From contig CAJNOJ010000025.1 of NCBI GenBank assembly GCA_905250025.1, positions 339,632 through 403,631 on the forward strand: a DNA stretch of 64,000 nt, written 5' to 3'. Position 1 is the stretch's first letter. Every line of letters starts with the position of its first letter. The notes beneath the pieces were generated by a model. That model did not search any database and was not told the origin of the DNA. It saw only the letters and a list, made by a program, of their open reading frames with translations. Below, in pieces: positions 23,987-37,398 of this stretch. The translations under genes were made by a program, and so were the position numbers. Source of the stretch: Adineta ricciae. Its lineage: Eukaryota; Rotifera; Eurotatoria; Adinetida; Adinetidae.

Positions 23987-26900
23987 TCAGCAATCATGAG
24001 TTCTCATTCGATTCTCATTGCAAGTTGGTTGTTGTTGATGAAATGCACTGTTCGATTTGATGATTGAATCATTATCACTTCCATCAGCAAATGCATGTCG
24101 AGGTTTGAGAACACTACGAAAATCAATTTGTTTCGTTTCATTGATTACTCGACGTTTCGATAATGTCTGACCGGTGCATAAATCTTGTCCGGTTTTGCGT
24201 AGTAAGACATGAAATGCGTATTTTGGTTGAGTGGACATGGACGATTCCTAGAAGAGAGGAAAGAGTTTCATCTTTTCTAGATCAATTTGCGTTCACCAAT
24301 GTAATCATCTACTTTTTTCTTTATAATTCTCTTCGATGTCAAATCAGATAATAGAGTATTTACAATCACGATCCATTGGATTCCGATAAATGTCTGAAAG
24401 ATTCTGTCGAAGGTTTTAATGGATTCTCGAAGATTATATATCTCGTATCGGTATCGAAACACGCGAGTTTGTTTTCTTTTGCAAGGAAATGAAAAATTTG
24501 AGATTTGCGAACGAAATCGGAAATAATAATGTTTTCTATTGATTTTAGAGAATGTTTCTTTAGGGATCAATATTGAGTCTCGGTTGAAGTCGAATTAGTT
24601 CCTGTTATGTCGGCAAAATATGTCCTTAGACTAAGAAATAGCAATGCTACTGGACTTACCCGTGTGATTGGCTTGGTTGGCTGTTGTGATGACAATGCTG
24701 GTGGCTTAGGCGACGATGATATATAATTAGGAAAAAGTGTCGGTGGAGTTTGTTTTTTTTGTAAAAAGGGTCTCTGATTGTTAGTAATAAATGAAGCAAT
24801 ACCTCGAGGTTTCAAATGATTATTTCCATTGAAATGAATCGGGCGATTGTTATTATAAGCACTTGAATGGCCAAAGCGTCTGTATGCTGGTTGGTGATTG
24901 TTGATGTGTTGTTTTTGGTACTCTTGTACAGCATCCAAGACGGTTGTTGATCGAGGACTACGCGTTTGTGCAATCAATGGTGATACGCAGTTGGCAGGAG
25001 GAGGCGGAGGGACAACAGGTTGATTTTGAATGGAATGTTTGCTTGGAATAAGATGATGATGATGATGGTTGTACTGATGCGAATGAGTAGATGCGGTAGC
25101 TGCAGCAGCTTCAGCGCGTGCAAAAATATCTCTGACTTGTGCAAACTTCGATACCGATGACGATGACAATGGTGAAGGAGAACGATGTGGTATGGCTATT
25201 TGCTGTCGCGGTCGTGGAGATGACCGCGAAACAAGAAATAGAGCAGGCGGTGGAGGAGGTAAAGGAATCACTGATGAAACAACGGATGGTTTAATGGAAG
25301 TTGGTGCATCCGGCGGCGGCAATGGCGGCGAGAACATTGCAAATGATGATGGTAGTGGTAACGGAGGAGGTGGAGGAAACAAATATTGAGGAAACTTTTG
25401 CATATATTTATTATAATTACATTGATTGATTAGCGAAGATTCCATAGATTTTGTTGGCACACAGTAGTTTGTTTTGACAATGCGCGTGAAGAAATCATTG
25501 CTTATCAATTCGACTTGTTGTAAAAAGCAAAGAATTTGAGTTTGAAGTCGTTGTCGATATAGAGAGTAAGCTTTTCGTACAATAAAACCACGATAATATT
25601 TTTGAATAGCAATCGCTGCTGACTCGTATGCGTTCGTCGGTTTAAGTTTGTTTCTATTCATTCGTTTGCAACGATTCCGCTGTAAATAACCGCGAACACA
25701 TGATTGAATGAAAACAATCGCTTTGTCTCTCTTTAATTGTTCATCATCGACAGTCGACTAGAGAAATTCCAAGAGAATTTATGAAGAATTAATCGACACA
25801 AGAAACAAACTCGTGAAAATTTTGGATGCCGATGAAGTTCTTGAATGATCATATCATTCGAGTGTTTGTATTGTCGTTGTTTTAGACGTGAACGAACCAA
25901 ATGCATCCGAACATAGGATTGAATAGTAACAACAGCACGCATCATATCCGTATATAGTCGAGACAATTGTTCGGCATGATAATATTTCAAAAACACTTTA
26001 CTTTTACCTTAAAAAGATCGTAAACAATCGATTTTTCGTTTTCGAAAGGATCAACACATACCCGTCGTCCAGTTTTGCATTTTTAGTTTATGTAAAATGT
26101 TTTCACATGTTTCTCGCGTTAAAGGTAAATCCATGGTCGTTGAATACGCAAGAATTGCGTAGCGTTGAATAAAGTTTGCGAATGGTATTCGATGTGAGAA
26201 TCCATATCGACGAATTTTCGCCGCTAAAAAGCAACGCAAGAAAATCTTTCATGATGGCTTTCGAATATTTTCCTACCAGCTAGAATTCCACTGTATTTCA
26301 GTTGCTCAAGAACAGTTTGAGTATTGAAACAGCCTGGCATACGTTCATTGTTCGGTTTAAAACAACGAACAAATCTCGGCGAACCGTGTACCATTTTGGA
26401 GAAGAGATCGGTTAACGAATAACGAAAATATGTACTAACTGTTGCTTGCACACGATTATGGCTGGCATTCAAAGGCATCAATGTATTGTTGATATCGAAA
26501 TTATTCGTCGGATTGTTTTCATTCAATGATGAAGTGTATCGTTGATTGTCATTATCTGGTAATGTACCGGTTTTGGTTAAGGAATATTGAAATAATGAAC
26601 TGACTAATTGGACGTGAGATGCGCGGAGAACTTGGATGATTTCTGGTGCTAGATAATCGCGATTTTTTTCGAGAAAACCACGAGCGTCGTATTGAACTTG
26701 ACCAGCGAAATGTATAATTGAAAATAATGGAATTGATTGCAGAGTTGATGATGAGGATGAGAGAGAATATTGTGAACTTGAGGAAAAATTCGATTTCGAG
26801 CGAATATATAACGGTGAATTGGAAAAATTCGCATTTAGTTTGTCAACCAATGTATAATCAGTTGCCTTTGGAAAACGACTCTCCTCGTCGATCAATGCCA

Positions 26901-29900
26901 AGATTCCGACCTAAATCAATACTAAACATCCGAATTGATCGAGAATTTTACTTACTGGTTTGTTTAGAAACATGTCCAACAATGGTCGATTGTCATAAAA
27001 GGTGAAATCCATCTTAGCTGGTAATGGGAGAACACTGAGGTTTTCATTGATGTATTCCTGTCTTTCGCATGCGAAGACATGTTGATTGAAATAATATTGA
27101 ATTTGTTCATTGGCGATGTTAATGCACAATTGTTCGAATGTATTCGTTGAGAAGTTTTCAAAACCGAATATATCTAAAATTGCAATCTTCAATGCATCAG
27201 CATCGTTGTTTTGCTGGTGTTGTCTGTTGAAATTTGGATTTGTCGAGTGCATTGACGAGCTCAATGTCTCTAATGGCAAAGATTCTTGTTTAATTGATGG
27301 TAAAACATGTAATAATCGTGGAGACGAGGATTGCTTTGAATTAATCGAGAGATTATTCGATGATTGATAGTGTTTCTTCACATTGTTCTCAACAGTTTTC
27401 TTTCTTAATGCTAAATTCGTCTCGCTTGTCGCGCGATTAGAGAGATTGAATCGAGAATGATGAGCTTGAATGATTTTGTTGGACTTTTGTTCGACCACTT
27501 TCACGCAATTCGTTGATGAAGATGCAGCAACAACTTTAGTCCAGTTTTCAATCAAATTCCGAATGGGTTTCTCATTCGCTGACGAAGTATTTTTCGTCTT
27601 ATGATTTAAATCATTGATTAAGTTCGTTGTATGAGAATTATTCGAGGGCATCGGTGTACTACTTGTACTGTTGTTGTTGTTATTATTCATATTCAAAAGA
27701 TCATCGTCATCATCGTCATCACCATCGTCGTCGTCGTGGCTCATCGTTTGCAGTAAATAGGCAGATGAACCAGTGGTATCAAGGTAATCAAACGTGCGTT
27801 TCATAGCAAACATTAGCGTTGGTGGAGGATACGATGTAATGAGAAGAGGACTGGAATGCTGAGTTTCTTCTTCTTCTTCTTCTTGTTCTTCATGTTCTTC
27901 TTCCTCTTGATTGTTATTGTTGTTCGTATTGTAATTGTGATTTGAGTGAATGCTCGAATCATCATCAAATGAAGGATTGGTAGTATCAGCAGTTGGAGCG
28001 AGTAAGGCAGATATTCGATTAACAATCCAAGAAAATAGACGGTTGTAAACTAGAAAAGAATAAAAGGTCGAGAAGAAAATTTAATTGAAGAGATACTGAC
28101 GAGCTTTTGCCATTGCATCGCGAGTTGATTGGGATTCTTGCAAGGTTGTTGAGCGTTGGATTGTTTCACCTCGTGTAACAATATTACAAGTGGTTAATGC
28201 AATGTCGAACTCAGTTATGTCAATCCCGAATAGTTCACAAACAATCTCGAGTAAATATCGATCGGATAAACATGTCTTTCCGTCGATGAAGTGTCCTTCA
28301 TTTTGATGGAAATTGATGTTACCTAAATGTAGGAGACCAGCTAGGATTCGATAGATCGATTTGACTTCATCCGATTGGAAACCAATGATTTCAAAGCATT
28401 TTTCAATTGTCGCGAATTTTGATTTGAAACTGTCTGATAGATCTTGATTGTCTTGTAAGCCGGTTGTTAAGTATTGGTACGTTTGATTTGTTGAAAGATA
28501 AAACGCTTTTTCATCGTTAGGAGTTGAAGATGCTAAACCATGGAATAAATAATAAAAGATATGAAAATTCCTCTCCGAATGCCCTTGGTTAACCACACGA
28601 GTTTTCTCTAACAGATATTCGCATAAACGTGCGCCCGTCACACGTCCTTGCTTGGTAAATAACATTTCCAGATATTTACCAAATCGTGACGAGTTGTCAT
28701 TGATGATTGTTCGAGCATTGCCAAAACCCTCGATCAAAGGATTAATTTGAAGAATTTTTTCCTGTAGACTTTTGTTGGGTGCATTACCAAGAAAAGTTAA
28801 TTGTTTAACAAGGAAATTTGCCGATTGAGTTTTACCCGAACCACTTTCGCCTGATATAACGATATATTGGTTTTCTAAATCGTGTAGCATTGCTTGATAG
28901 GTAAAATCAGCTAACGCGTAGATGTGAGGTGGTTGTTCACTTTTCACACTGGAACGATAACGAAGCATGACATCTTTACCGTAAAATGGTAATGAACGAA
29001 ACGGATTGACAGCCTACGTGAACGAAGAGTTTGAAAGATGACCTATTGAAGAGAAACGATCACTTACGACAAGAATATCACCGATGTATGTGTAGATTTG
29101 ATTAGCTAAGAAGCGATCGTACATGTAGGTGATGATGGATTGTTCATCAAATGTTTCTAACTGTGCAAGATCATCGGTTGAGAAGGCCGCAGCTCGATGT
29201 GTCGATGGGAGATTGTTGGATTTGTCGGATGAATTTGCAGGATATGTTGAGTCGTATGTCGAATTGTAGAAATTGGTATTGTCGAGTTTTTTCGATGGAG
29301 AAGGATGGCAAACAGGAATGTTATCATTTATTGGCGGAATCGATTTGTTCGGGAGATTTGGAGAATTTGGATTTCGCTAAAGAGAGAAAATGAGTTTTCG
29401 GCTATCTGAGAGTGAAATGAAAAGCTTTACTGCATCTATGGACGGTTGTTGTTCTTGTTTCACTTGAGATTTTCGTTTTGTTTTATAAACGTTTGTCTGC
29501 TGTTGAATTAGATTATTTGCATCACTAAAGCAATGATTTTGATAGTGTCCATTTGCCACCGCCGATGGTTGCTGAGATGGTGCCATTGGTAAAAGTGGAG
29601 GAGGTGGTGCTGGACGTTTTTGATTATCTGCAATTTGATGTGGTGGATTGTACGGTTTTCCAATGACTTGTATGAATCGTTTTGGTGGTGGAACTAATTG
29701 TTCGGCGGCTGATGAGTTAGGTGCTTTTGTCACATCGACCGCTGTTGATGAGCATGTTTCAGATTTGCCTCGAATGCGACCATTCTTCACTCCACAAGTC
29801 TCACGAGATTTGTTTCCGGATAAATCATAGCAATGTTTGTATCGATGAACAATTTGTACGATGCGTCGACGAGCTTCGTTTCCGTCGGTAGGTATGTGTG

Positions 29901-31171
29901 TTATAAATGAATGACTTAACATTTGAGCAACTGTAGGTCTTGTCTCGAAGTCTTTAATCAAACATTGACGAATGAAATCATTGAAATCTTTCGACCAGTC
30001 CTGTGGTTGACGTAAAGTTGGAGGCGGATTCCGAGGAATCGATACCAATGCACGCATTGGATGCATATCAGCTAATGGAGGTTCACCTAGCAGTATCATA
30101 CAAATGCTGATAATCGATTCTATTAGCAAAGAAAGTCATACCCTCAGCGATTTCGATTGCTGTAATTCCAGTTGACCAAACATCAGCACGTGTATCGTAA
30201 TCATAGTCCATTTGTCTCTCACAGGCGATAACTTCAGGCGCCATGAAAAATGGCGTGCCGACAGAAGTATTTCGTCGGCCATTGTTTGGATTCAAATATG
30301 CACTGACACCAAAATCGATCAATTTGATATGTCCATCGCCAGTTATTAAGATATTATGACCTTTGACATCACGATGAACAACATTATTCGAGTGTAGATG
30401 ATACAAAGCTTTTAATGTTTCACGTATGATGTAAGCAATAATCGATTCGTCCAAACGTTGATTTACTTTCAGTGTTGCTTTAGCTAAATCAGTGACACTA
30501 CCTCCCGTACACAACTCCATAACTAACCAGAGTTGATCGAGTGGCAATGCTTGACACGCTGATTGAGGACTCGCAAGACTAGCGATAGAATTTGTCTCAA
30601 TAGATAGCAGACTAGTTGTATCGACTGGAATGGATGGTGGCATAATGGGATTTCGCGGCGGTGGCAAAGGAGGATGTGGCGCACGTTTCAGATATGCCCC
30701 ATAAAAACGACAAAGATTTTCATGATTTGACAGTTCGAGAAGAACACGGTGTTCTTGTTCGATTTCTTCAAGAACTTCATTCGTTGGATGCATAATTTTG
30801 ACAGCAGCATTAAAATCTGGATTACGTACATTCTTCGCCTAAATGGGATACATAGTAGTTTTCTCTACCGAAGTTCGAAAGATACGTCGATAACTTACAC
30901 GAAATACTTCACCATAGGTACCATCACCGATATTCTCGAGTAATTGCCATTCGCGATCGGGTGCTGGTAGATCATCAAGTCGAAAAACACTACTGTTATT
31001 TTTATTATTAGTTTGATGATTAGTAGATACTAAAATAGACTGTGTATGTTGTCTTGATGATGGACGTGAATGAGTGCGAGGTGGAATTGGTGGAACCGGA
31101 TCGAGTAATAAATGATGTGACATTAATTCCTGCTGCTGCTGATGTTGCTGATGATGAAGTAAATGTAACAT
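23987..31171 (-). CDS. Class III myosin (kinase-motor, MYO3/NINAC type)
   Basis: Starts [20 protein letters not shown] at 31171. An N-terminal Ser/Thr kinase follows: [15 protein letters not shown] glycine loop, NAAVKIMHP lysine, [14 protein letters not shown] catalytic loop, DFGVSAYL, and [14 protein letters not shown]. All catalytic residues are present, so it should be active. A roughly 45-residue Pro-rich insert sits before the hinge ([13 protein letters not shown]). The myosin motor has the P-loop ([16 protein letters not shown]), switch I ([13 protein letters not shown]) and switch II ([10 protein letters not shown]), and ends [17 protein letters not shown]. Three IQ motifs ([48 protein letters not shown]) lie at about 25.95-25.56 kb. 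A polyproline tail exon (25.5-24.65 kb) and a last exon to 23987 with DFRSVLK follow. Class III myosins work at the tips of actin protrusions and in photoreceptor or hair-cell-like sensory cells. A large low-complexity insert precedes switch II. Confidence 0.94.
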
Positions 31172-32657
31172 CTAGATATTGAATAAAAAGAAAATAGATA
31201 TAAGAAGGAAGTTCACGTCACTGACTATCAATCAAGAATAGTATCACAAGAATTAGAAGATAATGGATATTGTTCTCTTATCGCATCGGTCAGTTGACGT
31301 CGTCTACCGTTCTCTACTTCCTCCTTTCTGCTTCTCTAATCCATTTGATCAACAAGGCCACGCCTAATTGACCAACAAATCATTAGTTCGTACATGTATA
31401 TCACCAATTAATTTGTCATCTACTCCAGAGAGACAGAGAGAGAGAGATGTTGACAGAGACGTCGCATTCGAAACATCACTGTTTGTACGCTCTCCTATGG
31501 ATGTGAATATCAATTAAGTCAAATAGTTTCTCTATCTCATTGTAGACAAAAGAAAAACGAACTGTCGAAGATTAGTAAATATCTTCACTTTCGACTTGCA
31601 TAAAGCGTACGCATACATAAGCAAAAGTCAATAGTAGAAAAAAAACAACAATGATCTTTAATTCGTTTATCTACATGGAAGAGAACATGATTGAACAATG
31701 TTTAGGAATAAGACAAGGATCAAGACAATAATCAAGACAATAATCGATACTAATCTCTGATAATGAATAGTCAATTATTGATATTAGAGAACACATTTGT
31801 CATTTTCGTCTCACAGTATAATGACGTGCACATGACTGTTGTGTTACTCATGTATTCAGCTGAAATCACGTTGTTTTCTTTTCTCTTATTAACAGACAGT
31901 AGACACCAGACGAAAAAACATTGATAATTCTTCGACCTATTTTGACTTATATAGACAAAAGAACATGTCAACACATGTAACGTAAAGCTCTTCGTCTATC
32001 TAATAAGAAGTAATACAAACTACCGAGATGGTGTGGTACGAATGGACATGAATTTGATGTTGAGTGAAATTTTGCACTAGGAACATCATTTTACATCGAC
32101 CGGAACCCGTACGCGAACATCAATGAATACCGGAAAAATTAAAATATACAAAACAATTTTGTTCTCATCCTTTCGTATGTTGATCAACATCGAATGTTTT
32201 CATATGAATGTGTGAAAATGACATATATTTCCGGTTCGATCGAGCAATCTCCTTTCAGCTTTCTTCACACATAGCAAAACGAAAAGAAAAGTCCAGTTGA
32301 ATCTATAAATAATGAGACTGTCGAGTACTGTAAGACAATAATGACTTGCAAAAAAAGTAAAAATCATTGCGAAAATCTGTTTTATGATACATCCATGTCA
32401 AATACAATGTTCTTATGGGCAATATAACCAAGAATAGATTGATGTAGACGCCCTCTATTGGGTACCGTTTTATCAAAAAATTGTATATGATCCATCCAAC
32501 CTATACCTTTAACACCGTGTTGAAATTGTTCTTTGAAACAGAACAAACGAACGAACGAGCGAGCGGGCGAGCAAGGCCATTAACATATTGAAGAAAGAGT
32601 GCCCTGAAAAAATGATTACGTTTTCGACTTTGATTCACTTGTTGACAGCATTTTTAG
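31172..32657. other. Divergent intergenic region between myosin III and contactin
   Basis: About 1.5 kb between the divergent start codons. It includes a short GA-rich microsatellite near 31430-31447 and a degenerate GAAC/GAGC tetranucleotide run near 32548-32575. No gene is supported; the open frame 31771-31974 has no domain. Promoters of both genes should lie here. Confidence 0.55.
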
Positions 32658-35600
32658 ATGATTTTTCATCTCACCACTCTATTAACTTTCTCCACTCTAT
32701 CTCTCGTCTCATCACAAATACTAGGTAAGTACGACTAAATATGCTTCATAACGCGCTCATTGCTCTGTGCATGCTATGATTGATTATAATAATCGTGATT
32801 TTTTTTCACATAAAAAAGAATGTCCGCATGGCTGGCAAGAATTTAGTGGCACTGCTTCATGCTACCGATTTGTTCGTTTTCCAAAAGAAACCTATAACGA
32901 TGCTGTTGCTCGCTGTCCGGTTGGTTATTAATAACAACTAGAATAGATCGTATTACGAATTCTTATTTCTTATGCATTTAGACTGATCTCTTGAGTGTTG
33001 AATCCTTTCCCGAACATTTATTCATCCAAGATTGGTTAAATGCAAATGATCCTTCTTCACAACTCTGGTTGACAAGTGGCAGACGAAACGGACCGTTTTG
33101 GCAGTGGGTGAAAAGAACTGGTATATCAAATCTTCAATTTGATCAGGGATGGTTACCAAACACTCAAGCGGAAATACAGCTACGACTATTTATCGTCTAT
33201 GCTTATCAAAGTATGTTGGTATGAACTGTTGACAACATCTTTACTGTGTTGTTTTAGGTAGTCAATGGGGTTGGTTACCATATGATCTAACATCGGCAGA
33301 TGTTGTGCCATACGTTTGTGAAGTGCCGATTCGAGATACGTATAGTATCATGGATAATTATCGTAGCATTGGTAAGAATTTGAATGAATGTATACGAATG
33401 TGTTTTATTGAAATTCTTTTAGAATATGGTTTACCGTCGAATATTGAACAACAGTTCGTTCCTCGTGCACCGAAATTTTTTGAACAACCACAGGATCAAG
33501 AGTTCGGACGAATTGATCAAATAACATTGGGCAGTGGAAGTACATTTGGCATCAGTAAATTATCCATATCGATTGTAGTTACATTGACATGTCGGGCTGA
33601 TGCATATCCAGTGGCTGATTATTAGTATGTAAACAACTGAATGAGTGAAAGTCGAAGAGAAAAAAGAAATCGTTTTTAGTTGGTTTCGTATGACGACAGG
33701 TGTGATTTCTGAGGCTGTTCTCATCAATTTAAATGATCCACGTTATTTCCAACATGGTGGAAATATATTGGTAATACGATTTCAAACTGTCGTGAATTTA
33801 GCAAGTCGATGAACTTATTTTATCGTGTAGATTAATAATCCGACGAATGAAGATAGCGGAACTTATTTTTGTAAAGCAAGTAATTATTTTGGCACAGCGA
33901 TTAGTAATCGCGTTTATCTACGTGAAATAAGTATGTGGAGTTAATTTTGTTGTTGATGATAAACAAAGAACACGTTTGATTTTAGCCGTTGGACAATTTG
34001 AAAAGCGTGAACGACCAAAAGTTATCGCCGATGGTCATCGTGATGCTGTGATTGATTGTTTATACAAGAATTCCAATACAGGAAATGTATGTAATGACGA
34101 ATCAGTTCGAAAAGAAGAACCTTTTATTTGATTTTTAGCTCAATTATGCTTGGTTTAAAGGTTCAATTAATCAAAAAGTTCAACAATCTGCCGAACGGTT
34201 TATTTCCCGGAATGGAAATTTATATTTCTCACGTGTTACTGATGGTGACTCCGGCAAATATTACTGTGCCGTCCAAGCAGAAAATACACGTCTCCGTTAT
34301 TTACCATCTCAAACGAGTGAAGGTACAGAATTGGATGTTCGTTCCACGTTCGGCCAAGAGCGTAGTCCACGTATCTTTCCAAACTTTCCTCATGTTTTCC
34401 CTACCACACATTTACCTCGATTGGGTGAGAACGCCACGATTGAATGTATTGCTGAAGGCTACCCTGTTCCGACTTATCGTTGGTTTCGCGAAGATGAAGC
34501 TGGAGATATTTTTCCATTACAATCGAAAATAATCTTGAATAATTTCAATCGCGAACTGATTATTCCGAATTTACAGCGTGATGACATGGGTTTATATCGT
34601 TGTGAAGTATCGAATACACGAGCCGTTATTTTTCAATCTGTTTCTTTACAAGTCCAAATCGATCCGGTATTTGTCGTGCCGCTCGAAGATCAAATTCTCG
34701 ACGTGGGATCAGTTTTACAATTCTATTGCGAAGCGTATACAAATGAAATGGAACTCTTACGTTATTCGTGGTTTATCAATGGAACTGAAATTTTCTGGGA
34801 TCGACTAACCTTCGTTCAACAACAGCGATTAACAATAAGTAATAATATTCTAATCATTTCAAATGTTCAACCCTTCGATAACGGAATTTATCAATGTGCA
34901 GCAACAAATACCCAAAATAATGTTCAACGTTTCAGTGCAGCCGAAGTTCGTGTTATCACACTGGCACCGACGTTCGGTAAACATACCATGTTGTCAACAT
35001 TACGATCGAATGTTGGTGGTCTTGTAACGATTATTTGTCACCCGGAAGGCGCACCTCAACCACAAGTACAATGGTATAAAGATACTATGCCATTGAATCT
35101 TGGAAGTAATGCTCAAATGTTTCCAAATGGAAATTTAGTGATTACAAATATTCAATTAATGGATGCCGGTAAGCTGTTCGAATCGAGACAGACAATTTTT
35201 TATAATCCTTTGTTTCGTCAATCGACTTTTATGAGCAAAACTCAATTTTGAATATATGATTATATAAGTTTATTTCTTTTCTTGTTCTGTCATATGTCTG
35301 TGTGTGTTTTAGGTAATTATACCTGTGTGGCAACAAACATATATGGTGTTGCACAACAGAGTACGTATGTTTATGTAATGCCTGAGGGTACAACGATCAT
35401 CTCGACGCCAGGCGGACGAGATGTGATACTTAATCAAACAATCATCATTCCATGCGAGGCTCGCTCAATGAACCAAATGGATTTAACGTATTATTGGCGT
35501 TTTAATAATGAAATTTTAACTATTGATAATAAACGCTTTCGACAAGATAACCCTGATCGTCCTGGTGATTTACGTGTTGTCCAAGCTCAATATAGTAATG

Positions 35601-37398
35601 CTGGTCGTTACACATGTGTAGCACAAACAACTGTAGATGAACAGAGTTCGTCCTATCAATTAAATGTTTTCGGGCCACCTGGTCCTGTAGCTGGAGTTCG
35701 TTGTAGTCAACCATTTCAACGACAAGTAACACTATCCTGGGTTGTCGGCAACGAACATGGTGCGCCGATTTTGCACTATACCATCGAATCCTTGTCGAAT
35801 CGTCGATCTTGGTGGGTATTTCATGGGAATTTTAGTATACCATTAACCGCAACCAAGTATATGTCGATGACATTGACTGGCTTGTCAGCATTCACAGACT
35901 ATCGTTTTCGTATCTTTGGCACGAATATCTATGGTTCGGGTGAACTATCAGAAATTTCCTCACCGTGTGTCACTCAGCCGGATATTCCTGGCTTGGCGCC
36001 TGCTGGATTGGGTGGTGGTGGAGGTAAAATTGGTGATTTACGCGTTGCTTGGGAGCCGTTGCCAATGGATTTTTGGAATGGACCTAATCTAACATATCGA
36101 ATTTACGCACAAAAGCAAGGAGAAAATCGACAGCAAATATATACAGTGCTTGATCCACTTCGAAACTTTTTTATTACTCATCTGTGAGTGAAATTGCTCT
36201 ACAATCCTTTCTTTGAACCTTCTTTGTCTGAATCTTTCTCTAAATAGGTCTGATAAGCTGTACTATTTTCCATACAATGTTCGTATTTCTGCTGTGAATG
36301 CTCTCGGCGAAGGTCCCATATCTCCTAATGTCACGATTCGATCTGCTGAAGATCGTCCAGCACGTCAAGTACTCAATGTCAAATGCAATCCATACAATAG
36401 TACAGCAATGACTGTCACTTGGGATATGGTCGATGAAAATGATTACAAAGTCTTACGAGGTCGTTTACTCGGTAATGATATTTGAATACATAACATTAGA
36501 ATTTTTATTTTTACCTGAATTATTTTACTTCTTCTTTTCTCGCAGGTTACAACGTTCGCTATTGGCGTGTTGGTCTTGATGAACTTGAGAATTATTGGGA
36601 ACGTCGTTTTCCTGGTCAGCGTTCTCGTGCGACTATCATTGGTCTTGAATCGAATGTCGAGTATAACGTCCGTGTCTCCGTCTATACTCAATTTGGTGAT
36701 AGTCCCGAAAGTAGTATTTATTCCCATCGAACATTTCGTTTACCACCACTATTGCCGCCACAATACATCTCCATTCGACAGCCTCGACGTGCGAAAGATC
36801 AGCGTGTACGATTGTTTGGTAATGTTTATATGTATAAACTCGAAGTCGAATGGCGAGGAATATTTACTTCGTCAGATGAAGAACCTTTGGAAGGTTATAT
36901 GGTACGAAGAACTTCATTGAGATTGACTTTTCATAGTCGAAACGGACTGATTGCTTTTCTATAGGTCAAAGTTTGGGAACACTATCAAACGATTCGTAAT
37001 GCATCGATTTACTATGTCGATGGATCACGGTATAAAGTAATTATCGATAATTTATACGTGAATCGAAATTATAAATTACGAGTGCAAGCTTGGTCACTTG
37101 GTGGCGAAGGCAAATATTCGTCACCGGAAAAAGAATTTCGATTTGGTAAGTTCAGAAAGTACTTTTCCTCTCATTCATATTTCAAATCCATTGATCGTTC
37201 TAGACAGTGACGGTCGTTTATTAATTCGTAAGTAAAACTTCTTCTTCTTCTTCTTAGGTAAACCTTATGTCTATCTTACCTTTAGTCTATAATCCCGATA
37301 CAAGTCTTCTCTATCATAACAGTGTTTCAAAGCAATATCCATCTTCAGTGATATGGTTTATTTTTGTCATAGTTTACACTATTTATCACGACAAATAG
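32658..37398 (+). CDS. Contactin: C-type lectin, six Ig, four FN3, hydrophobic C-terminus
   Basis: Exon 1 from 32658 encodes the signal peptide MIFHLTTLLTFSTLSLVSSQ. An out-of-frame ATG at 32611 gives no signal peptide. A C-type lectin domain follows (ECPHGWQEFSGTASCYRFVR; QWGWLPYDLTSADVVPYVCE). Six Ig domains are recognisable by Cys/Trp/YxC signatures (for example TCRADAYPV, GTYFCKASN, GKYYCAVQA, GLYRCEVSN, GIYQCAATN, NYTCVATN, RYTCVAQT). Four FN3 domains start near 35.67, 35.98, 36.34 and 36.74 kb. The last exon ends with a hydrophobic run (SSVIWFIFVIVYTIYHDK), either a GPI-attachment signal or a short-tailed TM helix. The lectin-6Ig-4FN3 order is exactly that of Drosophila contactin, an axo-glial and septate-junction adhesion protein. 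Introns are mostly 45-65 bp. Ortholog status is strongly supported by architecture. Confidence 0.93.
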
